Positions 12,253-23,422 of a stretch of DNA of 64,000 nucleotides are shown one piece after another. The stretch comes from Penium margaritaceum. Lineage: Eukaryota > Streptophyta > Zygnematophyceae > Desmidiales > Peniaceae. Each line of letters begins with the position of its first letter. The stretch's first letter is position 1. The position numbers and the translations under genes were made by a program. The notes under the pieces were generated by a model. That model was not told the DNA's origin and searched no databases. It was given only the letters and a program-made list of their open reading frames with translations. The stretch is taken from the NCBI GenBank assembly GCA_023375785.1, contig SZWC01000095.1, forward strand, positions 206,031 to 270,030, written 5' to 3'.

Positions 12253-12270
12253 GAAGCTTACCATGGTTCT

Positions 12271-13346
12271 TGTACACCTTCAGAGGATACATGCAACCTC
12301 GTTGTAAAGCGTTAGCAAGTTGCTAGTGCGGTGATACTAGCAAAACTACTGGTGTTGGTGATTTTGCATCTTCCTCCTTTGCTGCTGCTGATGAGGCAGT
12401 TGTATCAGCTGCATCAGACATGGGAGAGCGGAGTGGTTCTTCCACTGTTATAGTAGATGAAGGGTTAGGAGGGACTAGGTTAGGAAGACAACCTACTACT
12501 ACTACCTCCTTAGGTGCAAGCTGTGGTGCCTCTTTAGAGATAATTTTTCTTCCTTTGACGTTGCTCTCTTTGAAGACGTCATCCTTGGAGATGATGACAT
12601 GGCTAGTATCCCTCCCATAGTGGCCATAGGCCTTGCTCACCACATCATAACTGATCATCGACATCTGCGTGCTCTTCGCGCCCTAGTTATGGCGGTTATC
12701 CTTGGGCACGTGCATGTGTGCTAACCTGCCAAACGCACGGAAATGACCCCACCTTGGCTTGTTACTGAACCACGCCTAATAAGGTATCATCTACTCTAGT
12801 GCCTTAGTATGACTACGGTTCTTGATGCATGCTATAGTGCTCACTACTTCAACACATAAGCCATATATGAGACGATCTGCATGCAGCATTACGCGGTTTG
12901 CACGTTTTGCTACACCATTCTGTTGTGGTGTGTATGGCATAGTACGCTGTACCGAAATGCAAACTGATGCAAGGTAGTCCTCCAACTCCTTGCTCAGGTA
13001 ATCTCCAATGCAATTGCTAGGCAGCTCCTTGAGTTTCTTGTTGATCTGGTTCCCCACCATTGCCGTGACTTCCTTGAACATGTCAAATCACAGATCCTTG
13101 GAAGAAAGGACATACACAGAAGTTTACCTCCTGGAATCGCCAATGAAGCTGAGATAATACCTAGAGCCTCCAAAGCCTTTAGTCTGCACATGCCACACAG
13201 GTTTGTGTGGACCAGCTCCAACACCACTTTTGCGCACTCCCCTCATCTAAGGAATGCCTCGCGATGCTCCTTCTCCTCCAAACGGCCAATGCACAATTTT
13301 CGCTCAAAGTTGGAGATTGTAGGCAAGTCACACACCATCTCTCAGT
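12271..13346 (-). pseudogene. m2 copy A: integrase remnant
   Basis: Minus strand, right to left: the zinc-binding end (CIGRLEEKEHREAF-like, about 13240-13320), core start VLELVHTNLCG (about 13190-13226), the segment around YTPQQNGVAKRANR (12890-12940; TPQQNGVAER is the Copia integrase signature), then the C-terminal KAYGHYGR region (12600-12640) and an acidic/Pro-rich linker to 12323. E1 separates this from m2's RT on the left. Broken fossil; copy B is 28167-29242. Confidence 0.8.
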
Positions 13347-14035
13347 TGTTCTTCTATGCCCCATGGCCACTGCTATGGCTTGACAGACAGGTTGGACATG
13401 CACTCTTCCCTTGGAGTAAGTCCCCCAAACCTTGTTTACGGTACAAGTCCAAGCAAAACACCAGAAGTATAGCGCAACGGATAGCATGTTGGACTTAGGA
13501 ACAACATGTGCTACGATCAAGTCTTGATGTGCGGAGGAAGGGTTTTGACCTTATAGCACAAGAGAAGTTCCTTATACATTTCGCCATGCATGAGGAGAGT
13601 GCGCCACTTGGCTGTCAGTGGATGCACCAATTTGCGGACTAGTGTGGTGGTGTGGAATGACCACCCCAAAAGTGGAGCAACCTACACACCTTAGAAGCCA
13701 AGCCTAGGATAACTTGTACCAAGCTCATTCCTCATTCTAATCACAAAATCTGGCTTTAGATGCTCTTCGTAGAGTTGTCCAGCTAAGGAACACTATAGAA
13801 AAGACACTGGTTGGTCTAAGCCCCGGACGTTAGTCCTTGACTAGCACCTCGCCTAGAAGTGACCAAGTGTTAAGTGGACAAAGTTGCTAGTAAGTGATTT
13901 CCTAGGAACTACTCAGTGTGGAACCGTGATCCTGAGGGTGATATCTTGTCCTAAGCTGAAATGCTAGGAGCTGATTGCACGTGCTATTGTGTCAGCCCTG
14001 TTTTCTAGTCCGTTTGCCTCAGGCCGGTTGACAAA

Positions 14036-14050
14036 GGGTTATCGGCCCAC
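14036..14050 (+). promoter_or_regulatory. M-A primer-binding site, half-tRNA type
   Basis: GGGTTATCGGCCCAC, one mismatch to the complement of the initiator tRNA-Met anticodon arm (GUGGGCCCAUAACCC). It lies 2 bp after the LTR end at 14033. See the perfect copy at 29931-29945. Confidence 0.75.
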
Positions 14051-14502
14051 AATGACCAGTTGTAAGGGATGCTTTGCTCAACTCTAGTACGTGCTCTCTA
14101 GGTGCGCACGCCGGCTCCATCAACTCCATTGGCTCCATCAGCTCCATTAGCTTCATCAGGTACAACGGCTTGGTTTGCACTCAGCACGCAGGGACCAAGG
14201 ACAAGCTGTGCCCTTGGAGGCGCGACCCTTGTGTCCCAACCAGGACAAGCTCTGCCCTTGGTGGCAAGACCCTAGGTATGTTGGAGGTGAACATCGGCTG
14301 GAGGGGTAAGCAACGGATCTGCATCCTAAAACCGGTAGCAGACATCACCTTTCATTAGCCTTTATCTGCCTCAACGTAGCAGAGACATGGGAAGCAGACA
14401 AGGGTAACAAAAATGGATGGCCCATCGGGAGGAGTGGGGGCTGCTGCAAGGCAGTCCTCAAACTCAACAGTGGCTACCACAAGGTAGACCACTGGAGCAA
14501 AT

Positions 14503-15244
14503 GTGAGTGTTATGTCACTGCTGCAAGGTCTTGGATCCTTGGGAGGAATCTCCATTTTTGAGAGGACTCACTTCTCCCTTTGGAGATGGCAGTTCAAGCT
14601 GGCAATGAAAGTGCGCGGCCTCATCAAGCTGGCAATGAAAGTGCGTGGCCTCATCAAGCTTTTGAAGGGAGAGGAGCAAGTTCCTGCCGTGGGCTCACCG
14701 GAGCACGAGGCATGGATGGACATAATGATATTGCCATGTCACTCCTCAGCAATGCGATTCCTAAGAAGTAAATTCCCATCATTGCCGGGTACACGCTGGT
14801 TTTCGAAGCTTACAACAAGCTCAAGGGCGTGCACCAATCCACCTCCCTCACGAACAGATTATTCATCCTACAACGACTGATCAGTATGCAGGTGAATGAG
14901 GGCGAATAATCCTCGAATTCCTACACGAGTTTGAAGGACTCCTTGGCAAGGCTTGCCAGATGAACTGGGACCTTGACAAAAACATGCAAGCCATGATCCT
15001 CCTCATGGCGCTACCAAAGAGCTGGAGCCCAATGATCGCCGTCATTGGAGGTTGGAAGGAGGATGACCTGACGTACTCGGAAGTGTCCGAGTACATACAA
15101 AACAAGGCCATGCGGCGCAGCGGAAGTGAGGCTAACTTCTCAGCCTATGCCGCTCATTATGGTGGTCGCGGGATTTAAGGGTCAGCCTCTAGTTAGAAAG
15201 GCACAAGCGGAAGCGGTGGTGGCAAAGGCAACAATGATGGCAAG
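14503..15244 (+). pseudogene. M-A gag remnant
   Basis: The N-terminal part shows FERTHFSLWRWQFKLAMKV (about 14550-14610), the Copia Gag W-K-like start, then AFEGRGASS/EEQVPAVGSPEHEAW. The helix motif NMQAMILLMALPKSWSP (about 14980-15035) and GGWKEDDLTY follow. A 10-residue stretch (AMKVRGLIKL) is doubled by an exact 30-bp repeat at 14599-14658. It forms the particle shell in live relatives. Fossil, a few breaks; copy B is at 30398-31138. Confidence 0.75.
14599..14658 (+). repeat. 30-bp tandem repeat (2 units) in M gag
   Basis: Two nearly identical 30-bp units starting CTGGCAATGAAAGTGCG. The same pair is at 30494-30553, so the repeat predates the large duplication. Confidence 0.9.
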
Positions 15245-15367
15245 TGTCAAGATGGATCCACGTCGTGTGGTCCCAACGTTGGTGTGATAGGCTCTATTGG
15301 TTCACGTCTAATGTTTTGGGCAAATCTGAGACAGCGTAAGCTTTCTGGTTGCCTCACGCTATGTGAG
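15245..15367 (-). mobile_element. S3 copy A: first part of family-3 solo LTR
   Basis: Starts TGTCAAGATGG exactly where the full solo LTR starts in copy B (31139). It stops at 15367, where a family-1 LTR begins. Its presence shows that the family-3 insertion into M gag happened before the block was duplicated. Confidence 0.8.
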
Positions 15368-16205
15368 ATTGGAAGCAGAGAGGGAGCCTTGGAGCAGCGA
15401 GTATGTGTGATTGGAAGGGCATCACTTGTGCTGAAGAATGGTTGTTGAATCACTCCAAATGATGGAGTACATATAGAGCTAGAGCTTGGACAAATCAGCC
15501 CTCTCACAAGCCACACCACTTAGCCATGGAGGCTAAGGCTCACACACTAGAGTCCATAATCTCACACAAGGGAGGAAATCAGCCTAGCAATCAGGCTGAC
15601 CACTCACACACGACCTAGAGAGCTAGAAAATGCTCTCATGGCACACTCCTAGTAGTNAATCACTCAAAATGATGGAGTACATATAGAGCTAGAGCTTGGA
15701 CAAATCAGCCCTCTCACAAGCCACACCACTTAGCCATGGAGGCTAAGGCTCACACACTAGAGTCCATAATCTCACACAAGGGAGGAAATCAGCCTAGCAA
15801 TCAGGCTGACCACTCACACACGACCTAGAGAGCTAGAAAATGCTCTCATGGCACACTCCTAGTAGTGACATAACCCACAATCTCATGGAGAATCGCCATG
15901 TGTCCATGGCTAGCACACAAGGATCTCACCTCACCTAAAAAGCAAGGAGAGGTACCTTTTTCCTAGTCAGCACACTTTGACAAGGCAATCCTAAGACCAA
16001 GGATCTTTTTGGATATTTCTCCCATGAGGTCTTGACCCTGGACCTCTTGCCCTTTTCTTTTCTCAGGCTAAGGCATGGAGCCATCGCCCATTGTCACCCG
16101 GATATCGGCGGTCGATGACCCCTAAAACTTCGAAAACTCATATCTCCCAGTCCGACCGTTGGATTGTCCTCAAATTTGGACCATAGACATTTTGCCACCT
16201 GATCT
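15368..16205 (-). mobile_element. L3: family-1 LTR with unresolved assembly join
   Basis: Starts ATTGGAAGCAGAGAGG, a diverged family-1 LTR start. A stretch of about 208 bp (15449-15656) is repeated almost exactly at 15658-15865, on either side of a single n at 15657. This looks like two contig ends that overlap but were not merged. After removing the overlap the LTR would be near normal length apart from its last part. It is followed directly by leader sequence. Confidence 0.7.
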
Positions 16206-16535
16206 ATGGAATGCAAATATTTTTGCACCAATGGAAAGCATAGGAAAAATACTATAGTTTGCATGTGCCAATTCTAAAATTTGACAAAGAAACAAGAGAG
16301 TTATGGTCATCACAAGTCGACAGTCTTACTCATAGAGAAGAGTGTAGCCTTGGCCGACCTCGTTTTGAGCATAACTCTCAATCCGACTGTTTGATCTTCG
16401 CAATCTTGTGCTCGTTAGAAAGCTTGTCTCTTGAACTTGACGACCTTGTGGTCCATCGTCAAATCTGATGAAGGTTTCACCCCAACCCGTCACTCTCAAA
16501 GTGATGGCCTGTATTGTCTGAAAGTGGCAGAACTT
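16206..16535 (-). mobile_element. Family-1 leader without the S1 insertion
   Basis: Leader matching 2640-2756 plus 3495-3728 but uninterrupted, so it shows what the S1 target looked like before insertion. No gene seen. Confidence 0.65.
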
Positions 16536-16548
16536 GGCTCTGATACCA
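16536..16548 (-). promoter_or_regulatory. Primer-binding site, initiator tRNA-Met 3' end
   Basis: GGCTCTGATACCA on +, 2 bp left of the LTR at 16551; same type as 3729-3741. Confidence 0.8.
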
Positions 16549-16550
16549 AA

Positions 16551-17286
16551 GATTGGATCTGGAGGAGAGAGGGAGCCTTGGAGCAGCGAGCATGTGTGAT
16601 TGGAAGGGCATCACTTGCGCTGAAGAATGGTTGTTGAATCACTCAAAATGATGAAGAACATGTAGAGCTAGAGCTTGGGCAAGTCAGGCCTCTCACAAGC
16701 CACACCACTTCGCCATGGAGACTAAGGCTCACACTAGAGTCCATAATCTCACACAAGGGAGGAAATCATCCTAGCAATCAGGCTGACCATTCACACACAA
16801 CCTAGAGAGCTCGAAAACGCTCTCATGGCACACTCCTAGTGGTCACATAACCCACAATCCCAAGGAGAACCGCCATGTATCCATGGCTAGCACACAAGGA
16901 TCTCACCTCACCTAAAAAGTAAGGAAAGGTACCTTTATCCTAGTCAGCACACTCTGACAAGGCAATCCTCTAACAAAGGACCTTTTTCGATATTTCTCCC
17001 ATCAGGTCTTGACCCTGGACCTCTTGCCTTTTTCTTTTCTCAGGCTAAGGCATGGAGCCATCGCTCATGGTCACCTGGATATCGGCGGTCGATGACCCCA
17101 AAAACTCCAAAAATTCATATCTCCCAATCCGACCGCTGGATCGACCTCAAACTTGGACCGTAGATATTCTGCCACCTGATCTTTCTTATGGTGAAGTTTG
17201 ATTGACGATCGGAGGAGGAATCTGGTGCTTTCCTGGAACTTGCTCCTGTGGACCTGAAACTGAGCTAGATGGCTCCTTTTCAAACA
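16551..17286 (-). mobile_element. L4: family-1 LTR, probable recombinant
   Basis: 736-bp LTR. Its left side has a primer-binding site, like a 5' LTR. Its right side has TTGTGGTC, the same flank as solo LTR S1 at 3495. It therefore combines the left flank of one element with the right flank of another, as expected from unequal recombination between LTRs. Confidence 0.7.
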
Positions 17287-17535
17287 TTGTGGTCACGGCA
17301 AGGCGACAGTCTTCGTCAGAGAGAAGAGTGTAATCGTGGCCGAACTCATTTTGAGCATAACTGTCAATGCGATAGTTGGATCTTTGCAATCTTGGGCTCG
17401 TTGGAAACCTTGTCTTGCAAAGTTGAAGACCTTGTGTTAATCTTTGAATTTTGTCATTCTTTAACCATTACCCGTCACTCTCAAAGTGATGGCATGTGCT
17501 TGCCCAAATTGGGAGACCAGGGCTCTGATACCAAG
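17287..17535 (-). mobile_element. Family-1 leader, proximal part, copy B
   Basis: Counterpart of 3495-3743. Contains the primer-binding site GGCTCTGATACCA at 17521-17533, 2 bp from the LTR at 17536. No gene. Confidence 0.65.
17521..17533 (-). promoter_or_regulatory. Primer-binding site, initiator tRNA-Met 3' end
   Basis: Same 13-base match and same spacing to the LTR as at 3729-3741. Confidence 0.8.
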
Positions 17536-18510
17536 TGTTGCAACTGGAGCAATAATGGAGTCTTGGAGTAGCAAGGATGTGGGACTGAAATGGTATGACT
17601 TTTGCTTAAAAATGGTGGTTCAATCGCTCAAAATGATGGCATACATATTGAGCTAGAGCTTGGGCAACTCAGCCCTCAAAAGAAATCAGCATAGCAATCA
17701 GGCTGACCACTCACACATGACCCATAGAGCTAGACAATGCTCTCAGTCTTGGAACTTGAGGAGAGAGGGAGCCTTGGAGCAGCGAGCATGTGTGATTGGA
17801 AGGACATCAATTGTGCTGAAGAATGGTTGTTCAATCACTCAAAATGATAGAGTACGTATAGAGCTAGAGCTTGGGCAAGTCAGCCCCCTTACAAGCCACA
17901 CCACTTAGCCATGGAGGCTAAGGCTCACACACTAGAGTCCATAATCTCACACAAGGGAGGAAATCAGCCTAGCAATCAGGCTGACCACTCACACACAACC
18001 TAAAGAGCTAGAGAATGCTCTCATGGCACACTCCTAGTGGTCACATAACCCACAAACCCATGGAGAATCGCCATGTGTCCATGGCTAGCACACAAGGATC
18101 TCACCTCACCTAAAACGTAAGGAGAGGTACCTTTATCCTAGTCAGCACTCTCTGACAAGGCAATCCTAAGACCAAGGAACTTTTTGGATATTTCTCCCAT
18201 CACGTCTTGACCCTGGACCTCTTGCCTTTTTCTATTCTCAGGCTAAGGCATGGAGCCATCGCCCATGGTCACCCGGAGATCGACGATCGATGACCCCTGA
18301 AACGACGAAAATTCATATCTCCCAATCCGACCGTTGGATCGGCTTCAAACTTGGACCTTGGACTGTAGACATTTTGCCACCTGATCTTCCCAATGATGAA
18401 GTTGGATTGATGATCGGAGCAGGCATCTGGTACTTTCCTAGAACTTGCTCCTGTGGACATGAAACTGAGCCGGATGGCTCCTTTCCCAACAATCTCCCAT
18501 TTTGCCGCAG

Positions 18511-19095
18511 TCAGAGTGGGCTGAGTCCACATGCCTTCATGCACAACTGCTGCTTCTCACGAGTCACTGGCTTGGTGCAGAAATCAGCGACCTGCTTGCT
18601 GGTTGGAGTAAACTCGAGCTTGATAGCACCCTCTTGCACCATGTGCCTGATGAAATGATATGCGATGTCAATGTGCTTGGTGCGTGCATGGTGCTCAGGA
18701 TTCTTGGCGAGTGCGATTGCGCTCTGGTTGTCGACGCACACAGGAACTGGAACTGCTGCACTCCCACTCATCTCTGCCATGAGACGCTGAAGCCAAACTG
18801 CTTCCTTGGCTCCAAAGCTGAGAGAGACATACTCAGCTTCCGTGCTTGAGGTGGCCACAACCACCTGCCGCTTGCTGCACCTACTGATGGCCCCACCATT
18901 CATGAGGAACACATGTCTAGAGATGGACTTGCGGGTCTCAGGTTTTGAAGCCCAATCTGCATCTCTGTAGCCGATAATGCTGTTTTCGTTATCGTTGTAG
19001 GTGATGCCGACGTTAATGGTTCCAGCAAGGTAGCAGAAGATCCGCTTCACTGCCTTCTGGTGCTGTGGTCTGGGATTAGCCATTTGCTGGCTCAC
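18511..19095 (-). pseudogene. N1 RNase H region
   Basis: An open stretch of about 194 residues. Order of motifs: RIFCYLAGTINVGI (RT-RNase H connection, residues 18-31), YRDADWASKPETRKS (first catalytic Asp region, about 47-61), ATSSTEAEYVSLS (catalytic Glu, about 80-92), DNQSAIALAKNP (catalytic Asp, about 121-132), TKHIDIAYHFIR (about 138-149) and TKPVTR near the end. All usual Copia RNase H signatures are present. It removes the RNA strand after reverse transcription. It ends about 20 bp before the LTR, which is normal. Confidence 0.85.
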
Positions 19096-19107
19096 AGCGC
19101 TAAGAGC

Positions 19108-19774
19108 CTATGCGAGGTCCAGCCTGGTTGCCACCATCAGGTACATGAGACTGCCGATGGCGCTCTGGTACTTCTGCAGCTCAGGTGCATCTGCTTCTCC
19201 ATTGAAGCTCACGAGGTACTGCCACGTCTCCAGCGGCGTGTCGATGGGTTTTGCCTCTGCCATGCTAAACCGCTGGAAAACATCCTTAATGTAGCCGCTC
19301 TGCTGCAGCGAGAGAGAGCGTGACTTGCGGTCACGCGTGATCTGGATACCGAGGAGGTATGATGCCTCCCCGAGATGAGACATGTGGAAGCGCTCCTGCA
19401 TGGCTTCCTTGAACTCCTACAGTGCAGACATGCTGTTGGAAAGGAGGAGCATGTCATCCACATAGACAATGATGATGAGGATCTCATGCTCATGCTGCCA
19501 GCGATACACGTTGTAGTCACACTCGCAGCCCTCAAACCCCATGCACTGTAACGCCGCATCCAACTTCTGGTTCCAAGCACGCGACGCTTGCTTCAGGCCG
19601 TACAGCGACTTCTGCAGATTGCAGACCAGGTGCTCCTGGACATCCATGACGAACCCCTCCGGCTGCTCCATGTAGATCTCCTCCTCCAAGTCACCATTCA
19701 AGAATTCCGTCTTGACATCCATTTGGTGAACCTCGAAGTCCTCAGCTGCTGCATAAGAGAGGAGCGTGCACACA
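19108..19774 (-). pseudogene. N1 reverse transcriptase remnant
   Basis: [19 protein letters not shown] (first catalytic Asp region), [17 protein letters not shown], and the active site [13 protein letters not shown] are visible at 19417-19773. SYLLGIQITRD, YQSAIGSLMYLM and related thumb/connection motifs are at 19108-19401. This covers the palm onward; the N-terminal fingers are absent and the LTR follows directly. Confidence 0.8.
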
Positions 19775-20939
19775 GAGCATGTGTGATTGGAAGGACATCA
19801 CTTGTGCTGAAGAATGGTTGTTCAATCACTCAAAATGATGGAGTACATATAGAGCTAGAGCTTGGGCATGTCAGCCCTCTCACAAGCCACACCACTTAGC
19901 CATGGAGGCTAAGGCTCACACACTAGAGTCCATAATCTCACACAAGGGAGGAAATCAGCCTAGCAATCAGGCTGACCACTCACACACGACCTACAGAGCT
20001 AGAGAATGCTCTCATGGCACACTCCTAGTGGTCACATAACCCACAAACCCATGGAGAATCGCCATGTGTCCATGGCTAGCACACAAGGATCTCACCTCAC
20101 CAAGAAAGTAAGGAGAGGTACCTTTATCCTAGTCAGTACACTCTGACAAGGCAATCCTAAGACCAAGGACCTTTTTGGATATTTCTCCCATCAGGTCTTG
20201 ACCCTGGATCTCTTGCCTTTTTCTTTTCTCAGGCTAAGGCATGGAGCCATCGCCCATGGTCACCCGGATATCGACGGTCGATGACCCCAGAAATTATGAA
20301 AGTTCATATCTCCCAATCCGACCGTTGGATCGGCCTCAAACTTGGACCGTAGACATTTTGCCACCCGATCTTTCCAATGGTGAAGTCAGTTGGACAATCG
20401 GAGCAGGCATCTGGTACTTTCCTGGAACTTGCTCCTGTGGACCTGAAACTGAGCCGGATGGCTCCTTTCGCAACACTTAGGACTCACTCGTAGTGGTCAC
20501 ATGACCCAAATTCCCATGGAATATCTCCATGTGTCCATGGCTAGCACACGAGGATCTCACCTTGCCTAGAAAGCAAGGAGAGATACCTTTTTCCGAGTCA
20601 GCACACTCTGATAAGGCAACCCAATAATCTAGGACCTTTTTGGATATTTGTTCCATCAGGTTTTGACCCTGTTCTCTCGCCTTTTTCTTTTCTCAGGTTA
20701 AGGCATTGAGCCGTCGCCCATGGTCGCCCAGACACTGGCGGTCAACGACCCCGAGAATTCCAAAAACTCATATCTCTCTATCTCACCGTTGGATCGGCCT
20801 GAAACTTAGGATGTAGATATTTTGCCACTTGATCTTTCCAAAGGTGAGATCCGATTGACGATCCGAGCAAGCATATGGTAGTTTCCTGGAACTTGCTCCT
20901 GTGGACCTATGACTGAGCTGGATGGTCCCTTTCCCAACA

Positions 20940-22535
20940 TCCTGCACATTATGCCTAGTGAAGTGATGGGCGATGTCAATGTGGTTCGTGCATGCATTGT
21001 GCTTTGGATTCTTGACGAGTGCGCTTGCACTCTGGTTCTTTACGCGTACAGGAATAAAAACTGATGCACTCTTATTCATCTCTGCCATAAGAAGTTGGAG
21101 CTAGAGTGCTTCCTTTGCTCTAAAACTAAGAGACATGTACTCGGGATTTGTGCTTGATGTTACCACAACCATGTATCACTTGGTGTACTAGTTGATGGCC
21201 CTTCCATTCCTAAGAAACACACATCTAGAGATAAAATTGGGATCGTCAAAGTTTGAAATCCAATGTACGCCTATGTAGCTGATGGTGTTCTTGTTGGTGC
21301 CATTGTTGGTGATTGTGATGTTCACGGTTCGAGCAAGATGGCGGAATATCTACTTCTCATCCTTGTGGTCTTTTGGTCTGGGATCGCCATGTGCTAGCTC
21401 ATAGCACTCACAGCTTGTGCGATGTTAGGCCAGGTTGTCACCATAAGGTATATAAGACTGCCAACAGCGCTTTGGTACATTTGCCGCTCAGTTCTGTCTG
21501 CTTCTTATGTGAAGCCCACAATGTACTATTGCGTATAAAGTAGCATGTCAATGGGTTTTGCTTTTGTATTGCCAAACCGCTATGGTACATCCTTGTTGTA
21601 GCAACTCTATTCTAACAAGAAGGAGCGTGATTTACAATTATGCATGACCTGGATACCGAGGAAATATGATTCTTCCTGGAGATCCGACATATAGAGACGC
21701 TCTTGCATTGCCTCCTTCAACACCTGTGGTGCGGACATGCTGTTGGAAAAGAGGCACATGTCATCACCATGCACAATGATGATGAGAACATCATGCCCAT
21801 GTTGCCTGGGATAGACACCGTAATCAAACGTTGTGTTCAAAACCCATGCATTGTAGCGCCGCATCCAACATCTAGTTCCAAGCACGGAATGCTTGCTTGA
21901 GGCCATAAAGCAACATCTTTAGCTTACAAACCAAGTGCTCTTGCCCATCCGTGATGAGCCCCTCCGGCTGCTCCATGTAGATTTCATCCTCCAAGTCACC
22001 ATTCAAGAAGGCCGTGTGGACATGCATGTGGTGCATCTCGAAGTCATCAGCTACTGCATTAGAGAGGAGGGTGTGTACCGAAACTAACTTTGTAGTAGGA
22101 GTAAAGGTTTCAGTTTAGTTGATCCCCTCATACTGAGAGTAGCCTTTTGCAACCAGCCTTGTCTTGTGTTTCTGGAGGTTGTCATCTCCTCCCCGCTTCT
22201 TCTTCAAGACCCACATGCACTTGATCACCTTGCGCCAAGGGAGACGCTCTATTAGCTCCCATGTGTCATTGTCGAGCTGCGACTGTATCTCCTGCTGCAT
22301 AGCTTATGCCTAATCTACTACATCAGGTGCAACCATGGCCTCTTTGTAAGATGTTGGCTCATCCAAATCTGCTGCAACTATAACGTTCACCTTTTCTGGT
22401 TTCTGAAGCATCAAGAAATGGCCATACTCACTAGGGTTGTAACGCATCCTAGAAGGGTGCCTAGGACCTGGTGGTAGAGCATCAGCACGCGGCTTGTGCG
22501 GTACTGCCGGTACAACTATTGCTACTGGTGGTTCT
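20940..22535 (-). pseudogene. m2 copy B: RT and RNase H remnant
   Basis: Counterpart of 4475-6059. The integrase-RT linker is at 22310-22535 and the RT fingers at 22115-22300 (NDTWELIERL, KCMWVLKKK, RLVAKGYSQ). The active-site region is at 21607-21906 (LIIIVHGDDM) and RNase H at 20940-21400 (LVKNPKHNACTNHIDIAHHF). Most translated segments are identical or nearly identical to copy A, so the duplication is recent compared with the elements. Broken in many places. Confidence 0.8.
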
Positions 22536-23422
22536 TGTTGATCTGATGTGCCCCTTGTCAGTAGACATTTGGATAGGCACATGACAGACTAGGCATGCAC
22601 TGCTCCCTTGGAGTAAGTCCCCTAAGTCTGGTCTAGATAGACAAGACATGTACTGCTCCTTTGGAGAAAACCTCCTTATTCTTAACTAGATAGTGTTGCC
22701 AGTAAATACAACCTAGGAAAACTCCTTATGGCTTAATGTTCTACCGTTAGTCTCTAGAGCGAAAAGTCACTGGGTCAAATCCCAACCGGGTGACCAATTT
22801 TCTCTGTGACCAAAAAGGGGGACCGGAAGGTTCTTAGAGACATTTTAGAACATTCAAATGTATTTCTTGGTGGTTGGCGGCACTTGGCGGTCATAGAGAG
22901 CGCCATGTAGGCAGCGGATGATGAGATCCAGATTGCCCCCAAAATTGCTCGTCTAAGGAGCAACCACGCACCTAGTCTAGAGGTTGGCTCTAGGACCTTT
23001 CAGCTACCTCTCACTCATTACGGTTCTTACCTTTGAGACTCCTCATATAGTTGTCCATCAAAGGCAAATACTAATGAAGCAATGGTTGGTCTAAGCCCCG
23101 GGATTTTTCTCCATGCACAAAAGTGACGAGGTTCTAAGGACACATTGCAAGGAAGTGATTCGTATGAACTGCACAGTGTGAAACCGTGATTCTAAGGATG
23201 ATACCTCCTCCTAGTTCCAAGTCTAGGAGTGGACGGCAAGTACCATTTTGTTGGCCTTCTTTTCTAATTGCCTTGGACTGATTAACAAAGGATTATGAAC
23301 CCATACTGACTACTTCTAATGCATGTTTCTGTGCGCTCTCTTGCCATCTCTGTCTTGCAACGTACATCAGCTCCATCAGCTCCACCAGCTCCATCTATGC
23401 TATCAGTTCCAATGGCGCGTAC

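Larger units (their letters stand above)
6060..12265 (+). mobile_element. E1 copy A: Ty1/Copia element nested in m2
   Basis: Plus-strand Copia element of a second LTR family: 5' LTR 6060-6811, decayed half-tRNA primer-binding site 6814-6828, leader, gag (about 7590-8060), protease region, integrase (about 8480-9400), RT (about 9860-10980), RNase H (to 11421), purine-rich tract near 11475-11482, and 3' LTR 11486-12252. GTTCT at 6055-6059 and 12266-12270 is the target duplication, and m2 sequence resumes on both sides. All parts are present but there are many breaks. Copy B is 22536-28161. Confidence 0.85.
13347..15244 (+). mobile_element. M copy A: 5' part of Ty1/Copia element
   Basis: Plus strand: LTR 13347-14033 (TGTTCTTCTATGCC...GGTTGACA), half-tRNA primer-binding site 14036-14050 (14 of 15 bases), leader 14051-14502, and gag 14503-15244. 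It inserted into m2's integrase. The rest of M is absent from copy A because the duplicated block ends at 15367. The complete counterpart is 29243-36480. Confidence 0.8.
17747..20475 (-). mobile_element. N1: family-1 Copia element, shortened internal region
   Basis: Minus strand: LTR 17747-18491 on the left, internal 18492-19774 with RT and RNase H only, and LTR about 19775-20475 on the right. A purine-rich tract lies next to the left LTR (minus AAAATGGGAGAT). It inserted into LTR L5 with a 5-bp target duplication (4 of 5 bases match). Because L5's counterpart in copy A is uninterrupted, N1 inserted after the copies separated. It is incomplete (gag, protease and integrase absent) but the remaining coding part is better preserved than in its neighbours, so it is one of the youngest elements here. 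Confidence 0.85.
17536..20939 (-). mobile_element. L5: family-1 LTR split by N1
   Basis: The LTR runs 17536-17746 and resumes at 20476-20939, where it abuts m2's RNase H. It is the copy-B counterpart of 3744-4474. Element N1 sits between the halves with the target duplication CTCAG (17742-17746) / CTTAG (20476-20480). Confidence 0.8.

Noticed and set aside
13190-13498. Plus-strand 102-residue protein
   Set aside because: Shadow of the m2 integrase; the minus strand carries the recognisable integrase motifs.
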